Assembly: GCA_040902585.1 (NCBI GenBank)
Contig: JBBDXA010000216.1
Span: 1 to 14,815, forward strand
Reading direction: 5' to 3'
DNA from: JBBDXA01 sp040902585
GTDB taxonomy: Bacteria; Planctomycetota; Phycisphaerae; Phycisphaerales; Phycisphaeraceae
Length of the DNA stretch: 14,815 nt
Below are positions 12,427 through 14,815 of the stretch, piece by piece. The position numbers and the translations under genes were made by a program. The notes beneath the pieces are model-generated. The model saw only the letters and a list, made by a program, of their open reading frames with translations, was not told the origin of the DNA and made no database searches. Position 1 is the stretch's first letter. Each line of letters starts with the position of its first letter.

Positions 12427-12759
12427 ATGCAAAATGAATCGAACGCCTTCCGCGAGGACTTCGAACCGGGTTGCCTGACACAGGGGTTACTCACCTGTGT
12501 GGCGATCGTGTTCGCCTGTTATGGGTTCGTGGGCCTCATCAACGGCAGGGTTACCGTTCCTTCCAAGCACAGTTCCATGACCATCGAGGGAAACGGAGCA
12601 CCATTTGCATCGACAGGCTTGTTCTTCGTGAGCCTTGCCTTTGTTTCAGCCACCATGAGCGGCGAGCACCGCAAGGGGTGTCTCACTGTCGGGGTCATTT
12701 CCTTCGTCATCGGGGTCGCACTGATCATCGTCGGTGCTGAGGTCAGCAGGCACAGTTGA
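12427..12759 (+). CDS. Small three-helix membrane protein of unknown function
   Basis: This 110-aa protein is not recognised. It has a hydrophilic N-terminus (MQNESNAFREDFEPG) and three hydrophobic helices, at about residues 19-38, 60-78 and 85-104. A polar loop with SKHSSMTIEGNGAPF lies between helices one and two, and a short charged turn (SGEHRKG) between helices two and three. It is the only + strand gene in the right half of the window. It is transcribed away from the acyl cassette and converges on the DUF1501 gene, nine bases from its end. A weak purine stretch (GTGGGACAG) precedes the ATG. Continuous hydrophobic segments interrupted by charged turns support a real membrane protein. No function can be assigned. 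Confidence 0.6.
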   Translation: MQNESNAFREDFEPGCLTQGLLTCVAIVFACYGFVGLINGRVTVPSKHSSMTIEGNGAPFASTGLFFVSLAFVSATMSGEHRKGCLTVGVISFVIGVALIIVGAEVSRHS

Positions 12760-12768
12760 ACGAGCGCC

Positions 12769-14073
12769 TCAACCGAACAGTTCACCCACCGCTTCGCCCC
12801 CATCGGTGATAGGCACCGGCCGGTCGCCCGCGAACAGATTCTTGCCGGGATCGATGCCCAGCGTCGCGTGGATGGTCGCGAAGAAGTCCGGCACGGAGAT
12901 GGGCCGCTTGACGATCGACTTGGCCATGTCGTCCGTCTCACCGATGGCCTGCCCGAGTTTCAGGCCGCCGCCCGCCAGCACGCAGGAGAAAGCCGTGGAC
13001 TGATGCCCGCGCCCGCCGCCGGCATCGAAGCCCGCGGGCCTGCCGAACTCGCCGGCGATCACGATGAGCGTCTTGTCCAGCAGCTTGTGCGATTCCAGAT
13101 CAGTGATGAGCGTGCTGAAGGCGCGATCGAGTTCGTCGATGAGAACGTGCTGCTTGAGCTGGCCGTCGTTGTGCGTGTCCCAGCCGGTGCCGTTGACGAA
13201 GTTAAGATTGTGGGCGACTTCGATGAACCGCACGCCGCGCTGGATGAGCCTGCGCGACAGCAGGCAGCGCTGGCCGAACTCTTCGCCGTAGGATTCGCGC
13301 AGCGATTTGCTCTCTTCGTCGAGCTTGAACGCCGACATGAAGTCAGGCCCGGCCAGCTTGCCCGCACTCTCGACCACAGCCGCGTAGTCTTCGATGCGCT
13401 CTTCGCCTTTGTGCTTCTTCGTGTAATCGTTCTGGAGCTTCGCCAGCAGGGCATCGCGGCGAGCCTGTCGCGCCGAGTCAACGTTCGGCGGCGGCTGAAG
13501 GCCCGCGGGACCGGAGTCGGTTTCGAGCAGGTAGATGTAGCTGTGTTTAGCGCCGAGGAAGCCGGGGCCGCGCGTCAGATTGGGGTAGCCCATCACGACG
13601 TAGGCGGGCACGTTATCACCGCCCGGGCCGCGCTGGTGAGAGACGATCGAACCGAGGCTCGGGTACACGATGGTGCCGCTGGTGAGTCGGCCGGTGTGCA
13701 TGCGGTTGACAGCCGCGGCGTGCTCATCGATCACATCATGGTTCACCGTCCGCAGCAGCGCGACGCGATCCATCACCTTCGCCGTTCGGCTCAGGTGTTC
13801 GCACACCTTGATGCCTTTGACGGTCGTGTCGATCGAATCGTAATAGGACCCCGGCACGCGCTTCTTGGCGTCGCCGCGCTGCTTCGGGTCGAACGTATCA
13901 ATCTGCGCAGGCCCGCCGCCGAGCCAGAGAACAATGCAGTGCTCGGCCTTGCCCTTGGGCACGGCATGCTTGGGCGCGGCGAGGGCCGGCGCGGAGGCGA
14001 GATACGCAGCCGAGGCCGCGGCACCGGCGGTGCCGAGGAACTGGCGTCGAGTGGCTTTGGTGGGGTAGTTCAT
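12769..14073 (-). CDS. DUF1501-family secreted protein with Tat signal
   Basis: This 434-aa protein belongs to DUF1501, a family of the alkaline phosphatase/sulfatase-like superfamily that is greatly expanded in Planctomycetes. The N-terminus carries a twin-arginine signal, TRRQFLGTAGAAASAAYLAS, with an APALAAP cleavage region. The mature start includes LWLGGGPAQIDTFDPKQ, a family hallmark. Near the C-terminus are IAGEFGRPAGF, GRGHQ and LAGGGLKLGQAIGETDD, also family hallmarks; typical members have GRDHW where this one has GRGHQ. The start at 14073 places the RR pair at residues 9-10. An ATG at 14118 would put the signal too far in and overlap the preceding gene. DUF1501 genes usually follow DUF1549/DUF1553 cytochrome-type partners, here represented by the fragment at the window edge. 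The biochemical activity of the family is not established. Confidence 0.92.
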   Translation of the reverse strand: MNYPTKATRRQFLGTAGAAASAAYLASAPALAAPKHAVPKGKAEHCIVLWLGGGPAQIDTFDPKQRGDAKKRVPGSYYDSIDTTVKGIKVCEHLSRTAKVMDRVALLRTVNHDVIDEHAAAVNRMHTGRLTSGTIVYPSLGSIVSHQRGPGGDNVPAYVVMGYPNLTRGPGFLGAKHSYIYLLETDSGPAGLQPPPNVDSARQARRDALLAKLQNDYTKKHKGEERIEDYAAVVESAGKLAGPDFMSAFKLDEESKSLRESYGEEFGQRCLLSRRLIQRGVRFIEVAHNLNFVNGTGWDTHNDGQLKQHVLIDELDRAFSTLITDLESHKLLDKTLIVIAGEFGRPAGFDAGGGRGHQSTAFSCVLAGGGLKLGQAIGETDDMAKSIVKRPISVPDFFATIHATLGIDPGKNLFAGDRPVPITDGGEAVGELFG

Positions 14074-14092
14074 CGTTGATTGACTCACTTTT

Positions 14093-14713
14093 TCATATTT
14101 CGCCGGATGGAGCTTCATGGGTTTCGTGCCACAACTGAATGAATGATTCCCGCAGAGTCAAGTCGACTTGACCTGCGAACTCTAACGGCAACTTCAACGT
14201 GCGAATCAAATCCTGAACATCTGATAAGTCGCGTCGCCGCCACGCGGCGGTGCCCGATGCAAGCTTCAACTCAATCAAGCGCGCAAGGCCTACGCATTGA
14301 ATGCCTTCCAATTCGACACTGTCGGAAGGATCAGGAAATGCGACCGCCTTCGGCTTGCCATCGCCCGGGTAATGTCCCGCGATCAGAAACTCGATGCGCA
14401 CGCCTGTTTCCGTATCGCGCAGATTCTTGCTTCCTTCAAACGGCGGCACGTATCCGCGACCATCCAGTTCCTCGTGCAGCTTCGTCAGGCCCTCGCGCGT
14501 CACAAGCAGATCGACATCTTCGGTGAAGCGGCGATAGCCGTGGAAGAACATCGCCATGCCGCCGACCAGCGCGTAGGCGATTCCCAGCTCGTCGAGCCGT
14601 TTGGCGATGCGACGAAGGGTCTGATGCACCAGGCTGTCGCGTTCAAAATGCAAGCCACCCTCGTTCAAAGCCCACGAGATATCGCGGTTCAACTTGTCTT
14701 CATAGGTGATCAT
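14093..14713 (-). CDS. Nucleotidyltransferase-fold protein (AbiEii-like / minimal NTase type)
   Basis: This 206-aa protein has a pol-beta-type nucleotidyltransferase signature. LVGGMAMFFHGYRRFTEDVD (49-68) contains the GG at 51-52 and the metal-binding D66-x-D68. A third acidic residue is probably E108 in GVRIEFLIAG. A later block, LARLIELKLASGTAAWRRRDLSDVQDLI (starting at 143, split here as LARLIELKLASG and AAWRRRDLSDVQDLI), matches the K...R-x-(K/R)-D-x-x-D motif of AbiEii-like and related standalone NTases. These families include toxins of type IV-like TA systems and proteins of unknown role. No cognate antitoxin gene adjoins it, so a toxin role is not supported. It lies between a DUF1553-type gene and DUF1501, 19 bases before the latter, and looks like an insertion into that pair. 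A GAGAG stretch about twelve bases upstream may act as a weak ribosome site. Confidence 0.8.
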   Translation of the reverse strand: MITYEDKLNRDISWALNEGGLHFERDSLVHQTLRRIAKRLDELGIAYALVGGMAMFFHGYRRFTEDVDLLVTREGLTKLHEELDGRGYVPPFEGSKNLRDTETGVRIEFLIAGHYPGDGKPKAVAFPDPSDSVELEGIQCVGLARLIELKLASGTAAWRRRDLSDVQDLIRTLKLPLEFAGQVDLTLRESFIQLWHETHEAPSGEI

Positions 14714-14758
14714 GGGCAGTCTCTCGCCGGGGCGAATATCCCCCGGCTCCCCGGCTCG

Positions 14759-14815
14759 CTACGGCACAAACACAAACTCCGGCGAATTCACCAGCGCCCA
14801 GACCATGTCTTCCAT
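14759..14815 (-). CDS. C-terminal end of a DUF1553-type (PSD1) protein, partial
   Basis: Only the last 18 codons and the TAG stop are in the window; the gene continues past the right edge. The translation MEDMVWALVNSPEFVFVP is the typical ending of DUF1549/DUF1553 planctomycete cytochrome-domain proteins, which finish with a (L/M)xDxxWALxNSxEFxF motif. These are large secreted proteins almost always found next to DUF1501 genes. The first visible Met is internal, not a start. The assignment rests on this short but distinctive tail and on the DUF1501 gene downstream. Confidence 0.7.
   Translation of the reverse strand: MEDMVWALVNSPEFVFVP

Noticed and set aside
12305..12481. N-terminal extension of the first dehydratase to 12481
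   Set aside because: It adds 59 residues unlike FabZ and runs over the start of the divergent membrane gene; the start at 12304 gives a typical FabZ N-terminus.
12755..12773. GTTGA/TCAAC hairpin between the convergent small membrane and DUF1501 genes
   Set aside because: Only five base pairs with a nine-base loop and no T-run; not enough for a terminator.
12868..14079. 403-aa open frame on the + strand opposite DUF1501
   Set aside because: The minus strand encodes unmistakable DUF1501 motifs; the + frame is Arg/Val/Ala/Glu-rich with no recognisable feature.
14093..14713. Toxin-antitoxin (AbiE-like) system around the nucleotidyltransferase
   Set aside because: No AbiEi-like or other antitoxin gene lies beside it; both neighbours are DUF1501 and DUF1553-type genes.

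Overview
The window is a GC-rich bacterial chromosome segment that most likely comes from a planctomycete (Planctomycetota, possibly Phycisphaerae). The strongest clue is the DUF1501 protein with a Tat signal lying downstream of the C-terminal end of a DUF1553-type protein, a pair characteristic of Planctomycetes and their relatives. Supporting clues are a Ser/Thr kinase with a large helical-repeat extension, the scarcity of Shine-Dalgarno sequences, and short purine- or pyrimidine-biased intergenic repeats. No RNA gene, CRISPR array, transposase or prophage gene was recognised.

Left third (38-5411, + strand): three genes that look like one operon. They encode a membrane-anchored Hanks-type Ser/Thr kinase with a long alpha-helical, TPR-like C-terminal half, then a TadG-like and a TadE-like Tad/Flp pilus-type pseudopilin protein. 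The following genes converge on this operon from the minus strand.

Middle (5424-10813, - strand): a translationally coupled pair of cysteine-rich proteins (a ClpX-zinc-finger-like 122-aa protein, then a YkgJ-family protein). Next comes a small membrane protein bracketed by inverted copies of a 9-bp-unit repeat. Then an ExbD gene overlaps by four bases a very long TonB-like energy transducer carrying three CARDB domains and a proline-rich spacer; no ExbB lies next to them. A WYL-domain regulator lies upstream of exbD. The regulator and exbD each have a -10-like hexamer exactly six bases before the start codon, suggesting leaderless transcripts.

Right part (10928-12304, - strand): a compact acyl-chain cassette of hotdog dehydratase, long acyl carrier protein and a second hotdog dehydratase, with no ketosynthase between them. 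It is divergent from a small three-helix membrane protein (12427-12759, + strand). An array of 8-bp units, arranged as an inverted repeat, sits between the second dehydratase and the WYL gene and supplies the dehydratase's last codons.

Right edge (12769-14815, - strand): the end of a DUF1553-type protein, a nucleotidyltransferase-fold protein, and DUF1501. The nucleotidyltransferase separates the two members of a usually adjacent pair.

No clearly new multi-gene system is proven. The most unusual items are the CARDB-TonB fusion with its orphan ExbD, the ClpX-finger/YkgJ coupled pair, the kinase-Tad operon, and the repeat-bracketed small membrane gene.
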